Shown here in pieces: positions 18,232 through 29,391 of a stretch of 64,000 nucleotides of DNA. This stretch comes from Isoetes taiwanensis (Eukaryota > Streptophyta > Lycopodiopsida > Isoetales > Isoetaceae). The stretch covers positions 866,001 through 930,000 of the forward strand of contig JAJEKV010000124.1 of assembly GCA_021234155.1 (NCBI GenBank), read 5' to 3'. The translations under genes and the position numbers were made by a program. Positions within the stretch are counted from its first letter, which is position 1. Each line of letters starts with the position of its first letter. A model generated the notes under the pieces. The model had not been told where the DNA came from and made no database searches. It worked only from the letters and a program-made list of their open reading frames with translations.

Positions 18232-18751
18232 TCATATTTTGCCCATCGCTATGTGGAAACGCCTGTATGAAGATGAGCACATTGCCAATTTAGCCAGGAG
18301 GAACATAGCTTCTGCAGCAAAACTAGCCCAGTTTACTTTGAATTGCCCAGGGTTTGACAAAGCCCGTTGGGTATTACTCCAAGCGAAAGCTCGGGCAAAG
18401 GTTACCCTAACCTCATTGTTGGTAGGCTTGCTTTTCTGATAGATTCTTTCGAGCAGGTCATGCAGCACAGTGGCGAACCGGGGCCTAACAAATTTTAAGT
18501 TTATCTTTTCTTTCCGAAGTGGGCACTGCCAGACATCAAGAAAATCACGGTCGGAAACATCCTTGGCCTTCAAATCCTTTGGCTTCTTCCCTTCATTACA
18601 CAAACCTCTGTTTGTGTGAAATTCATACTCAGTTCTTGCGAAAAGCAGTTCCTGATAACATCAAACGGTGTTTTTTTAGTTCAATATCAGTAGATAAAGA
18701 AAAAAGCATGAGAAATAGAGGGATTTTTACCTCGCCGGACTTGAGCGCCAT
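18232..18751 (-). CDS. Two-exon gene of an unknown repeated family
   Basis: Exon 1 (18731-18751) encodes MALKSGE and ends at donor GAG|gtaaaa. Exon 2 starts after acceptor ttatcag at 18651 (ELLFARTEYEFHTNRG, KKPKDLKAKDVSDRDFLDVW, CPLRKEKINLKFVRPRF) and stays open to a stop at 18232, about 147 residues in all. The same order of residues (KP-IKAKEVS-EFL-VF-VPLRS, then NEVR-RFARAF-W) is found in broken frames on the plus strand near 49.48-49.78 kb. That makes it a real repeated coding family rather than a chance frame. I recognise no domain; the charged, helical composition suggests a DNA-associated or transposon-derived protein. The 3' end is uncertain. Confidence 0.5.
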
Positions 18752-18999
18752 AGCTAGATGCTGGAATTCCTAACAGCAGCAGAATGAACCGAACTTCCCA
18801 ATTACACTTTCAATCAAGCTTCAAAATTGAAATGATCAGGATTCGAGAATCCCTAGCACCCTGCACCTAATCAATTCTGCCTGCAAAAACTTTTCGCGCG
18901 CAGGCCTGCACACCCTGCAAAAATGATGAAGGGCGTCCTCGCGTCACGAGAAAATGCTGAAAATAGGTGCTGAGCCGGTGCTGGAGCGTCGCGAAATTG

Positions 19000-19391
19000 G
19001 GTAGGTAAAAAAAAAAAAGCACCCTATATCCTCCTCCCTAGCAGGAGTTGAGAACTGTGAAAGATCAAGCGAAAAACTGGGAGTAGCATCACAAGAACTG
19101 CTCACAATATTGCTGCCAACAACAACATTCTCAGGCTGGCTATGGACATAATCAGAGCCACATGTAGTGGTGATTTGTCCAATATTAGAAATATTATTAA
19201 CAACATTACATGGAATTTCTATATGGCAACAATGCACCTAGAAAACTACAAAGAATTAACATACTGAACACAAAGTACCATATCAAAATTCAAGAATACT
19301 TACCTCTACCTCTACCGCGACCTCTACCACGACATGCAATATCTCCACGACCAGCAGTACGGCTTCCACGAGCTCCAGATTGTTGAAGCAT
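19000..19391 (-). CDS. RG-rich exon plus possible second exon, unknown gene
   Basis: Minus-strand ATG at 19391 opens MLQQSGARGSRTAGRG, then CRGRGRGRGR, and reaches a donor (AG|gtaag at 19304/19303). After an acceptor-like ttctag near 19240 an open stretch follows (HCCHIEIPCNVVNNISNI, VVGSNIVSSSCDATPSF). It degenerates around a poly(A) run near 19009. The RGRGRG tail recalls the first exon at 6636 in element E, so it may be the start of another transposon gene. No downstream domain is found. Confidence 0.3.
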
Positions 19392-20096
19392 ATCCTGAAA
19401 ATTTGTAATAGAAGGAAACAACAAAAAAAACTTATAAAGAGTCATACAAAACCTACAAGAACTCGTATATGCAAGATCTTTGCCTTAAATAAATAGGAAA
19501 TGTAGAAGCTACAGGAAAATAACTTAACGGAAATGTAGAAGCTACAGGAAAATAACTTACAACTAAACGAGGTTCAGTCGAAAATCCACTCCAAAATTAC
19601 TACAATCATAGCTTTAAGAAGCTTCAGGCCAAAACCTTCAAGAACCAGCAGACTAAGAGCAGATTACAAAGCGATTTACAGTGATTTACAGGTAAAGACT
19701 TACAAGTAAATGATTATGCAGAGGAAAATGCACTCCAGAAGACAATGCTGCAGTCTAGAATCCTTAAAGACAGCACGAACTCGGATCTTTAGGGTCTTGG
19801 ATGAAAAAAAACGACCCTGATGAAGATAAAATGCCTCAAATCCTCACAAACGACACTTGAATGAAAAATGCCTCAATCTTCACGCCATATATCGCCATAG
19901 CTGCACCACCTGAGCCATGGCAGGATGTTCTTTAGCTGGGCGCCATATCTGCGCTAAAAATCCCTCTCCGGCATGAATCTCCACTTCTCTTCTTTCCTTG
20001 ATGCTAAACGGCGCTCCCGGCTGCTGGCAGTAGCCAGCTGGCCCTGCCACGTTGGGAATGGGCGACCTTTTGCCATTCCACATCACATCAGGGTAT
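19392..20096. other. Non-coding stretch
   Basis: AT-rich. A short direct repeat (aaatgtagaagctacaggaa, twice at 19498-19550) is visible. No gene is supported. Confidence 0.4.
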
Positions 20097-20250
20097 TTTT
20101 ATGAAAGGGGGATAAGGTCAAAAGAGAATTTGCAAATGGATTGGGGTATTTTGAAGAAAAGGGGACTGTTTCAAAAAGGAAATTTGCGAATGGATTGGAG
20201 TATTTTCAAGAAAGGGGGATTGGTTCAAAAGGGAATTTGCGAATGGGGAA
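20097..20250 (+). repeat. 54-bp tandem repeat, about three copies
   Basis: Three copies share ttcaaaa-ggaatttgcgaatgg and a tattttcaagaaaggggga run, with substitutions. A related G-run sequence (aaagggggat) occurs at 22795-22915. Confidence 0.75.
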
Positions 20251-23200
20251 TTTTTAAATAAAAGGAAATTGAAGGAAAATTACGAAAAAAAGACATTGGA
20301 TTGCAATAAATACTAGGGTATTTTCAAACAAAGGGATAATGTCAAGAAAAAAGGTTATTTTCTATGAAAAGTAAATTTATGGTTGTATACTAGCTAAATA
20401 TTCGCTCAAGTCAGTTTGCATTTTCAAAATACTATCGACTTTCAAATGGCCATATGTAAATGGTCGGATTATCTTAGAAGCCAGATTCTTACGTTCATGA
20501 TGTGGAATAGGAATGAATTTCTGGACTAAACAACAGATAAACTTTGTCTCCAAGGAGGTTTCATTCAAAGAAAGAACCCATGCTTGGACCACAAAATGAT
20601 GTGACCAAATTTTTTGTGCATCAAACGAATATGCCAAATCTCATCTGCCATTTTGTTGCACAAAGCAGTGCTTCAAGCTTTCAACACAATCATAGGGCAA
20701 GGGGTCATAAACAAATCCAATGCTATCTTTTATGTTGTATGGAACTATTCTTATGTGCCCCAATTGACTAATTGAAATAGATTGAGAATAGATTTATATA
20801 AAGTGGGAAATACGAAGAGTATGAACACTTAAGCAAGATTTGGTACAAATTTTGTTAGGGTATGAATTACTTTAACAAGTCAAAAATTTATTTGCAGTAC
20901 TATTTGGAACAAGAGTAGATTATGCATTGAGCTGTGATTTGCTAAGGTGGGTCAGAAATTTTTGTAGCTAAATCCAAAATAAAACAAATAACCAATAAGT
21001 AATATATGTTAGATTTGAGGTGGGACTATTTAGACTAGGCTAAAATTTTGAAACAACAGCATAAGTGTGTGCATAAAATTGGGTAAAAAAAAACGTTGAC
21101 ATCATATGAGGTTTGAATTCTACGAAGAAACTCAATGGAAAATCCTTGGCGCTTAGAATATCGCCCTCACGCCTGCTCGTGGATATGGCAGTCGGTGGGG
21201 CGGCCATCATGGCCTTTGCCATAGCCAGAAGCTGTTGGATCTATATTCAAGGTATCGGTTGCATTCTTGCTCTATTTTTCTTGAATAACCCCGCTTGTTT
21301 GATCATGCAATGCAGGAGTCGGCTATAGCGGCCGCAAAGGTGCTCAAGATGTGCAGCTGTGGTTTCGTATCTTGCTTCAGCTTGGGAATGGAGCATCTGG
21401 CGTTTACCTTTGATATAAGCAATATGTGCCGCCAATCTGTGGGTCTCCAATATGTGCGTCTCCAATCTGTGCCTTCTCCTATCTGTGCGTTTACCTTAGA
21501 TATAAGGATTAAGAAGAAGCAATTGTACATGAGAGTGGAGAATATTTCGTATGTCATACAAAGCTCTGTTTTTACAAAGATAGAAAAGAGCTTCTAAAAG
21601 GTCGGCCTTATGCTATTTACATCGATGTGTTGCTTGCTTTTGTTTCTGATGTCCTGTTCTTTGGCAGAAACTTCCCATCTTTTGCTTTGGCAAGGTACAG
21701 ATCACTATTTTATTTTTTTGCGCACTCGTATTTCTGTCAGACCGATTTTTCCTGTTTATGGAGCACACATTACCTTTGGATTTTAAAAAAGGTAGATGGT
21801 GCTATTTTCTGGTGGAATGTTTCTGTGTTTGCTAGAAGATAATGTCATTTTAAATGCGAACTTTACTATTTCTTTGCAGATCATGTATTCAACTCTGTTT
21901 GTTAATATCCATTTAGAGCTAAACCCCTTCTGATCAGGTTGTTTTCATTTTTGGTGTTGCATTTCCATGTTTGCTAGCAGAATAATCTTCAGGGGCTGAA
22001 ACTGGACAAAGTTCCCAGCACGTCACTCATATCTTCAAATCCAACTAAATTTGAATGGCAGGACATTTTTAATGGATCTCCTTCTTCTTTACGCAGTCGG
22101 GAGCATTCACCATAATATGTCGTTGCAAGGGGGAAGCTTATGATGTTTTCATGTGGCTAAAGATGAACATGAAAAGGTCTTATGAAGTGCAATTGGTATT
22201 GCCATTTTGGCTGCTTTAACTGCAACTTTTTTGGATTGCAATTTTCAGATGTTACTGAAAATGAGATGTAATCCTCGTGCTTGTATTCGCAAAGGCTGGT
22301 TACTTCTGCAGCTTTGTATGGCATGATAACTTTGCATGGAGTGATTCCTGGAATCCTGCAAAATGGCCTAATGTTTCTTGGCAAGCAATTTCGTCTCCAA
22401 ATCCAGATCAAGGTTTTTTCTTCTCCATCCCTTGTTGGTACAATAGAAGAATGCCTCCTATTCAACTGCCTCCAGCAATGGATCATCTATCAAAAGTGAA
22501 GGTGCATAAGCAATTTTGTGAATGATAGCCAAGAGGGTGGAGGAAGTCATTTGAGTTCCCCAAGGACTTCTTCATTTGAGTGTATCTAAGCAGGCACTCA
22601 GTTTGAATATAGGTAGATTTTACTGTAGTATACATGACCTTTATGTTAATTTAAGGTAATTATGATACTCAAAATTATGTATTGTAATTCCATATTTTGA
22701 AATAATGAGAAATCTTATCTATTTCCTACTGATCAATTGTGATCAAAGAGTATTATATTACAAATGATAACAGGGGATGATTTTACATCTTTTGAAAGGG
22801 GGATTGCGACACCAACGTAATTATCTTACTAATGAGGAAAAGGGGGGTTGTGACCAAATACCCCAATTCCAAAAAACTATTTTATCCCCTGTTGTTCGGT
22901 AGAAAAGGGGGATCTTATAGGCATTTTTTAAGGGTATTTTCCGAGGTATTGAAGCACCTTTTTCGTAGTGTCACATACTTACACCAAAACCTTATAATCT
23001 AAGATTCTGCAAATTAAACATGCTATTCATGCTTCGTTTCTGTTTTATTAGGCAAAAATGTTCATTTTTCACTTTCGTTCACTTTCTGTTATTTCACTTT
23101 CGTTGCAGATACAACAAGCATGTTGATATAAAGTTGCAGATGGGTGTAAAAAGTTTTGATGTGAATGTACAAATATTGAAGGATGCAATATTTCTATCTG

Positions 23201-23425
23201 ATATCTTGATCCGAAGAAGATCTTGTAAGAGTTGTTATACTTATGTTTGAAACATTGTGGATACAAATTTTAACGTTTTGATGGTTGAGCATGCAGTAAT
23301 TGCTGTAGAGCAAAGTTCACGATTGCAACTTTGCTTGATCCTCAATATGCATATTCAAATCACATGAAAGAATCCAAACATTGGCCTCCTAGTCTTGCAG
23401 CTTCATTGGAGAAGTTTAGAGCTTT
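20251..23425. other. Region without recognised genes
   Basis: Mostly AT-rich with short open stretches that have exon-like borders. One at 21113-21251 encodes MNSTKKLNGK... and ends at AAG|gtatcg. One near 22281-22499 encodes LVTSAALYGMITLHGVIPGI. One at 23109-23250 follows ttgcag. None resembles a family I can name and they do not join into a gene. The last 120 bp before the LINE read TIATLLDPQYAYSNHMKE, faintly like a transposase tail. Confidence 0.3.
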
Positions 23426-23443
23426 AAAAATAACTACAATCTA
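23426..23443 (+). repeat. Target-site duplication of LINE-1
   Basis: AAAAATAACTACAATCTA is identical to 29064-29081 after the poly(A) tail, fixing both ends of the LINE. Confidence 0.9.
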
Positions 23444-24123
23444 AGGGTTTCTAGAGACGAAGCTAGGCAGCACCCAGCCGCCTTACAGATAGGTGGCTGT
23501 ATGACGGCCATGCATGAATCCGTGGTTGGGAGGGTTGACTCTGGATCGACATCCCTGCAGAATTTAGCCCAGCAGGTGTTGGAAGCAGAAGCCGGCCCTA
23601 CTGTAGCTGCGCTGGAACATGGCCATATGAATCTAGATTCTATGGCCACTCGGATTGAGCATGAGGTGCCGTGGTCCCCGGATAACCCGTCTCAGTAGAA
23701 ATTCCAAGCAAAGATGCCACCGCTTGAGACAAAGAACGCCTTCCGGACTCGTGGTCGCTTGCTCCGGCTTTGCTCGATGATCCCTTTTCATCGGTGGAGC
23801 CTCCTCGTGATCGGCGGTCGCAGGATGAAGGTGTACGGGCAAAGGGTGGACAAGGGGTTGGCTCAAGGGTCTAGCTTTGGCGAACAAATGACACAAAGTG
23901 AGCGGGGCTTTCACGCCCACTTCTCTGAATGGATCCGGACAAAGCGGTGGCACCGGCTAATACTCCCTGGGATGGAGGAGGCTCTTGCCTTCTTGAATCA
24001 ACACAATAAGAGGGAACTTCAAGTTGACTCGTGGGCCCGCCTACCACTATCGCCGAGGTAAATCATCGCAAACATCTCAAGTCTATTTCCAATGCGGTTT
24101 CATGCTCGTGCTAGTGTATTACA

Positions 24124-25083
24124 ATGGAGTCTTTGGATACAAGGAGGGTTGGGGGTTGGTTGCAAGCCCATTTTAAGCGTCTGGGGATTTTGCCTTTCCA
24201 GTCTATAAAATTTTTGGGCAATAATTTCTTTCTTCTCATGTTCGATGCCCCCACTGCAGTGGAGCGTGTTGTGGCAAGGGGGGTTGATCTAATGTGGGGA
24301 AACTACTTGATCTATCAGCACTACACGCCTGGTGTGAGTGCTCGAAGTTTATCGGCCTTAAAGATTCCGTGCTGGTTTCAGGTTTTAGATCTCCCAGCGG
24401 ACATGTTGCTCCCAGACTTTCTGATGGCAATGGCCAATGGGTTAGGGGCACATATCTCTCATTCGATTGTTCAGGCGCCCAAGATTTGTGTCGCCTTGCC
24501 GGCCGATAGCCCGTTACCATCTTCTGTAACTGTGAAGAGTGGGGATTGGTATTTTCAGTTCCCCCTTAGGCTTTTGAATGGTGCGGAAATCCAGAGAATG
24601 TTTCCAGCGCTTCGGGTCTTCGCGGGTTCAATCCCGGAGCAGAGGTCCACCCCAGTGGCCGGGAGTCCAAAGCAGGCCTCTCAGGTGCCAGTACGATCTT
24701 CACCAGCCGGGAATTCATCTCAGGGCATGATCCAGCCCGAGGTTGCGACTGGTCTTAGGGGCCCTACTGTTGACCCGGAGAGGCATACAAGTGTTGGTCC
24801 GGCGGAGATTTCTGCCGGGGTGGCGGAGAAGCTGCATCACATTCAACGCCTGCAAGAGCTGGCAGAGCAGCGGCAGCTTCCAGATTTGCACATAGGCTCC
24901 GAGCGCTGTCCGTCAGTGCAACCATCGGAGTCGGGTTCCTTGTCTACTCATGACTCCTCGGAGGGGATGGCCCTTGACAAGGTGGCGCGGGTGCGCTCGT
25001 GGGCAGATGAGACTGATTTGGCGATGGACTTCACTCTTACTGAAAATCCTTTGGCACTAGTGCCATATGATTCTGGACGATGA
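24124..25083 (+). CDS. LINE ORF1 protein (DUF4283-like)
   Basis: The 319-codon open frame reads WLQAHFKRLGILPFQSIKFL, NNFFLLMFDAPTAVERVVA and YQHYTPGVSARSLSALKIPC. These are the features of the DUF4283 domain found in plant L1 ORF1 proteins, which bind the element's RNA in the ribonucleoprotein particle. After about residue 160 the protein becomes Pro/Ser/Gln-rich with a helical run (LHHIQRLQELAEQRQLPDL). Usual plant ORF1 proteins also carry a CCHC knuckle, which I do not see. Coding sequence upstream (23501-24061) in other frames suggests that the real start has been lost. Confidence 0.75.
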   Translation: MESLDTRRVGGWLQAHFKRLGILPFQSIKFLGNNFFLLMFDAPTAVERVVARGVDLMWGNYLIYQHYTPGVSARSLSALKIPCWFQVLDLPADMLLPDFLMAMANGLGAHISHSIVQAPKICVALPADSPLPSSVTVKSGDWYFQFPLRLLNGAEIQRMFPALRVFAGSIPEQRSTPVAGSPKQASQVPVRSSPAGNSSQGMIQPEVATGLRGPTVDPERHTSVGPAEISAGVAEKLHHIQRLQELAEQRQLPDLHIGSERCPSVQPSESGSLSTHDSSEGMALDKVARVRSWADETDLAMDFTLTENPLALVPYDSGR

Positions 25084-25148
25084 TCCGGGCTCTCTGTCCC
25101 GGGTCGACGTAAGAAGCAGCGTAAGAGTCCATCTTCTCATTAAATCGG

Positions 25149-25918
25149 ATGGAGAGGAAGATTTTGAGTTGGAATGTACGCGGGATCCGCTCGTCGCCCA
25201 GTAAGCGAACGAGAGTAGCAATGGCTATTCGGCAGATTGATCCAGACATTTTGTGCCTCCAGGAGCACAAGTGTCACAGAGGTGACACCCATACGCTTTT
25301 GAACATGTTTGGCCCGCACTATCTTTGTACTGTATCCGCCGGGGGCCTCTAAAGGTGGCTCTATCATTGCATGGAAGATGAATGTTCAAGTAACATTTAC
25401 CCTTGTGGATCGATGGGGTAGATGGGTTATCATCAAGTGGCATGAGGGCAGGCAGGAGTGGGGGATTGTCAATGTTTATGCCCACAATAATGCACGCGTC
25501 GAGAGGAGCATTGTGGGCGTCTCACGAGGAATAAGCTCGGTGTTTTGGGTTTTTGGGCCGGTGTGGCCTGGTTTTGCTTTCGGTGATTTCAACATGGTGG
25601 AAACCGATTCGGGATAGGTGTGGCCGTGGGTCGGAGGTGCTACAAGGTTTTGAACGGGAGCAGTGGTTAAAGTTGTTGGATTCCTTGCATCTAGTAGAGT
25701 CCTCTGGTGACTCCACCTTCACATGGTGCAACCAATGGACAGGGGCAGGCCGGGCGTATGCTCGCCATGACAGATGCTATGTGAATGCGTTGGCATTGGA
25801 TCTTCGCCTCAACTCGGCGGCAGAATATTTTGTCCACGGCGGTCTCCCCACCACTACCCGCAGCCTTATTTCGCAAGAATGTCGCGATAAATCAAGCCGG
25901 GCGAGGGACGGTGTTTAA
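25149..25918 (+). pseudogene. LINE ORF2, endonuclease domain (frameshifted)
   Basis: MERKILSWNVRGIRSSPSKR and DPDILCLQEHK are the first two blocks of the APE-type endonuclease that nicks target DNA. The frame stops near 25350 and continues in the next frame (GGSIIAWKMNVQ, WGIVNVYAHNN, FAFGDFNMVETDSG). It changes again for DSLHLVESSGDSTFTWCNQW and RHDRCYVN. Catalytic-type residues (N, E, GDFN) are present, but two frameshifts abolish the protein. Confidence 0.85.
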
Positions 25919-26000
25919 ACCGAACACTAGATTCTTAAAGGATGCGGACTTCTCCTAGGAATGCCAGATTTGGTTCCGCACTTTTCGCGATAACTCTGGG

Positions 26001-28259
26001 ATGTTAGGAATGATTAGAGCACTTGCGGCAGTAAAAGCTTTTGCAAAGTCCTGGGGAAGTCGGAAGGCTCAGCAAGAGCGCGAGTCCCTAGTTGCGCTAT
26101 ATCGGGAACTGGAAGCCCTCAGACTTCAACCTTCTGATGGAGTTCGGGAAAATGAGGTCTTGCGCCTCATTTCAGCTGATGAGTCTAGGCGGGCATCTCA
26201 GGCAAGGGTGAAGGCGGGGATCACGTGGTTGAGAGAAGGCGATACCAACTCCAAAATGTTCTTCAGGGCGGCACGTCAGAAGAAGTATGCGGCGTCAATG
26301 TCGTCGTTGGAAATGCCTGATGGTCATGTTCTCCAGTCGCCTGCGGATATCAAACAGGTTGTTCATCAGCATTTTTCGCATTTCTTTCAGGAGAAGAATT
26401 ATCAGTATAGTGATGTTTTGGAAGCCGTCGTATTAAGCAAGATTTCAGGCAAGGTACCAGTGGATAAGAGGCAGGCACTGCAGCACCCGCTCACCAAGCA
26501 GGATCTTGAGGAAGCTTGTCGCGCAATGGCCCCCCACAAATGTCCTGGTTTAGATGGCATTCCCGTGGAGTTTTTTCAGGAATACTGGGAGTGGGTGGGG
26601 GACTCTGTGTTGCAGACTTATCATGATCTATTGAGTGCTGAGTCGCTAGATTATAGACTCAACACTGGATGCATCTCACTGATTCCCAAGGTCAAAGACC
26701 CTAGGACCATATCTGATTGGCGGCCGATTACATTACTGTCTTCAGTGTACAAGATAATTGCCAAGGCCTTGTCTATGAGACTTCAGGAGGTCCTTGTGGA
26801 GGCAATTAATCCAATGCAGTCCGGTTTCATTCCAGGCAGGCATATTCTTCATAATGTGGCGGCAGCTTTTGAGGGCATTCACTGGGCGCGGAAAACAGGT
26901 CAGCAGATAATTTATCTGAAGTTAGATTTTGCCAAAGCATATGACAGTGTCCGCTGGGACTTCCTGAAGAAGATGATGTTAGCCTTTGGGTGTGGGGAGA
27001 GTTTCACAGCGGTGGTCTTGAAACTCCTTACGTCTGCTAGAGCTACGGTCCTCTGTCATGGCGAGACTTCGCCGATCTTCAATGTTGGCCGTGGAATTCG
27101 CCAAGGTTGCCCTCTGGCTCCTTACTTATTCACCATCGTCGCAGAAGCCTTATCTCAATTGTTGCACGCCGCCATGGAGGCAGGGGTCATAGAGGGGTTA
27201 CGGATGGCCGATGGATCGCAGCAGATTGGAAGTCAGTACGCTGATGATTCCTTTCTTTTCTTGCAAGCCGAGGAGTTGAATCTGACGAACATGAAGGAGC
27301 TTTTGGATACTTTCTCTATTGCATCAGGTTGTCTAATGAACTGGACGAAATGCTCTGCGCTGTGGCCGTCAGCTGAGCCTATGCCCGCTGTGGTGTCCGC
27401 CTTCCCATGGCGGATGCAGCCACAGGGCAGCTGCTCTAGACTGCTGGGTATCCCATTTGGCATCGACATTTCTGCTGCAGGTATCTGGGAGGACATCTTG
27501 GTGGCTTTGCGTCGACACCTCAATTGGTGGAAAGCTGGAAAGCTTTCAATGGCTGGCAGGGTTACTGTGGCAAAGTCGGTATTATGCTCCACGCATGTTT
27601 ACATGGCCTCTGTCATTCTGGCTCCAGAGAGTAAGATGCAGGAAATCTCCGCCATTATCCGTAACTTCGTCTGGGGGGGTAATGAGGAAGGGGCAGTGGT
27701 GAAGGTGGCATGGTGGAAGTGTGTCCGCCCCAAGGCGGCGGGAGGATTGGGGATTCTTGACCTTTCTCTTCATAGCAAGATCCTAGTATCCAAGTTCATT
27801 TTCGCTATCCTCAGGGACGAGCTCGATTCTCCTGGCATGATTTTGCTTTCGCAGTCTCTGTCTCATTCAATTGTGTTCCATAAGCCTGCTGTCCCTGCGC
27901 GGCTCCCCTGGGCCTTATTTGCAGAGATTAAAGCTTATGTCAATGCCTCCCCCTTTTTGAAGGGCCTTCTTCGAGCCTGGGAGCAGGTTCGGCCGTTGTT
28001 CGAGATAGATCTCTCATGTTGTATCCAGTTGACGTCTCCGCCTTGGTGGATACCCCTCGCCCCGGGTCGGTCATCCTCGGTATTGGCAGCGTCTGTAGAT
28101 CCTCGGGTTCAGCGCAGATGGTCACAGCATGGGGTGGCTTCGGTGGAGGATTGGTACTTTGATGGTCAGCTGGCGCCTTGGCAGTTATTTCGTGATAGGT
28201 TCCGGCTTAAGGAACAAGACATTGCGACGGGTTCGCGGTGGCAAACATTTACGCGTTAG
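26001..28259 (+). CDS. LINE ORF2, reverse transcriptase part
   Basis: The 752-codon uninterrupted frame contains the standard LINE reverse transcriptase blocks. These are KCPGLDGIPVEFFQEYW, NTGCISLIPKVKDPRTISDW, RPITLLSSVYKIIAKALS, QSGFIPGRHILHN, LKLDFAKAYDSVRWDFL, GIRQGCPLAPYLF and the catalytic YADD at 27237-27248 (residues 413-416). The thumb/connection region (WKAGKLSMAGRVTVAKSVL; GGLGILDLSLHSK) follows. Its start is artificial: it is the in-frame remainder of ORF2 after frameshifts. The polymerase domain itself looks intact. Confidence 0.9.
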   Translation: MLGMIRALAAVKAFAKSWGSRKAQQERESLVALYRELEALRLQPSDGVRENEVLRLISADESRRASQARVKAGITWLREGDTNSKMFFRAARQKKYAASMSSLEMPDGHVLQSPADIKQVVHQHFSHFFQEKNYQYSDVLEAVVLSKISGKVPVDKRQALQHPLTKQDLEEACRAMAPHKCPGLDGIPVEFFQEYWEWVGDSVLQTYHDLLSAESLDYRLNTGCISLIPKVKDPRTISDWRPITLLSSVYKIIAKALSMRLQEVLVEAINPMQSGFIPGRHILHNVAAAFEGIHWARKTGQQIIYLKLDFAKAYDSVRWDFLKKMMLAFGCGESFTAVVLKLLTSARATVLCHGETSPIFNVGRGIRQGCPLAPYLFTIVAEALSQLLHAAMEAGVIEGLRMADGSQQIGSQYADDSFLFLQAEELNLTNMKELLDTFSIASGCLMNWTKCSALWPSAEPMPAVVSAFPWRMQPQGSCSRLLGIPFGIDISAAGIWEDILVALRRHLNWWKAGKLSMAGRVTVAKSVLCSTHVYMASVILAPESKMQEISAIIRNFVWGGNEEGAVVKVAWWKCVRPKAAGGLGILDLSLHSKILVSKFIFAILRDELDSPGMILLSQSLSHSIVFHKPAVPARLPWALFAEIKAYVNASPFLKGLLRAWEQVRPLFEIDLSCCIQLTSPPWWIPLAPGRSSSVLAASVDPRVQRRWSQHGVASVEDWYFDGQLAPWQLFRDRFRLKEQDIATGSRWQTFTR

Positions 28260-28397
28260 ATCCCCCAAGAACAGGACAAGTATGGAGATGCAACCCAAGA
28301 TCGACCGGTCAAACTTTGTTAGGGTCCCGCCACGGGCTTCTAGCAATTCGGGATGAGCCTCCCTCCGGATGGGTGGGCTTTGCAGTTCCAGGGATGA

Positions 28398-28928
28398 TTG
28401 GGGTGCAATTTGGCGATGGGTGTGGAATCCAATCTACGCCGCCTAAGACCCGTATACATTATTATGGCAGATAGTGCATCGTTCATTGAGGGTGAATACA
28501 TTGGGTGCCGCAGGATAAAGCCATTCATTAGTGATTTATGCCCAATGTGTGGCGGTTGTCACGAAACCTTGGAACCTTGCATGTTCTTGTGCGCGGAAAT
28601 CCAGCCCGCCTGGCATTGGATTCAGTGCTTATTTCACACCTCCCTCCGTAGTCAAGAGGTTCTGCTGGGGATATATCCTATCAGGTGGCCGCATATTAAG
28701 AAGCTCGCTTTTCATCTGTGTAAAGCGTGGTTACTGTGGCTGATATGGAAGCGACGGCGCATGAAGGTTTTCAGGAATGCAGAGTTACAGCCTGGCGCAT
28801 TGATCCCTCAATTGAGGTATAAGTTATATCTTTCCTATGAGGCATCCACTCGGAAGGAGCAGGTTAAGGCAGCCGTCTGGGAAAGGACACTCCTCATTGT
28901 AGATAGTCTTGGTAGATTCATCCCATAA
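28398..28928 (+). pseudogene. LINE ORF2 C-terminal Cys-His region (zf-RVT)
   Basis: Another frame carries DLCPMCGGCHETLEPCMFLC and AWLLWLIWKRRRMKVF, the zinc-binding module and W-IWKxRR block that end plant L1 ORF2. It is separated from the polymerase frame by about 140 bp of disrupted sequence. A homologous block is at 35570-35950 on the minus strand. Confidence 0.8.
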
Positions 28929-29138
28929 GGGGATGTAGGTTGTTTTCATGCGGTTCGTGGGTCTTCGCCCGAGCTTGTTTGCTTGGGCAAGCACACCCCT
29001 ATATCGCTTCTTCTGTATTCTCATTCATATTAATTAATTAAGTTTATCCTTCAAAAAAAAAAAAAAAATAACTACAATCTATGGAATAGTTTGAGTAAAT
29101 TTATGAGTTTGATTCCTAAAAAGTTTTTCAAAAGATAA

Positions 29139-29186
29139 GAATAGAATAGAATAGAATCGAATAGAATAGAATAGAATAGAATAGAT
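29139..29186. repeat. AATAG pentanucleotide microsatellite
   Basis: About nine units of aatag with one interruption (aatcg). On the minus strand this is the (ctatt)n tail directly 3' of the antisense LINE-2 and may be its terminal repeat instead of a poly(A). Confidence 0.85.
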
Positions 29187-29241
29187 TTTTTATCGTCCAC
29201 GGAGACCAGTTGGCCTATGGGACCCAAACAAAAAGAGAGCA

Positions 29242-29320
29242 GCAAGTGTATTACTGTGGGATTAAAAAACCCCGCCCCGAAGGGTTTTTGAGGGAAAAAA
29301 CTTAGCAGTAATAAGTATGC
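29242..29320 (-). repeat. 80-nt hairpin element, copy in LINE-2 tail
   Basis: Its core (complement of gggattaaaaaaccccgccc) matches the loops of the hairpins at 34167-34247 and 35064-35143. The ends tattactg and cagtaata pair. Confidence 0.65.
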
Positions 29321-29391
29321 TGGTACACTGTACAATTGTATAGGATAATTCAATATTGTCTCGGGGGACACAACTGAGTCCGTGCATCCAT

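Larger units (their letters stand above)
23444..29063 (+). mobile_element. Near full-length L1-type LINE (5.6 kb)
   Basis: The element lies between 18-bp duplications and ends in cttcaaaaaaaaaaa. It contains a leader, an ORF1 with a DUF4283-like N-terminus, and an ORF2 with endonuclease, reverse transcriptase and a C-terminal Cys-His region. Several frame changes in ORF2 and a broken pre-ORF1 stretch (23501-24061) mean it cannot move by itself. The 18-bp duplications are still identical, so insertion was not very ancient. Confidence 0.93.

Noticed and set aside
20377-20637. Minus-strand frame as a Copia polyprotein remnant
   Set aside because: A few residues recall the integrase/RNase H end, but no ordered motif could be confirmed.
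23300-23443. hAT-type transposase tail (ATLLDPQY)
   Set aside because: Only one short word fits, and the surrounding frame has no supporting motif.
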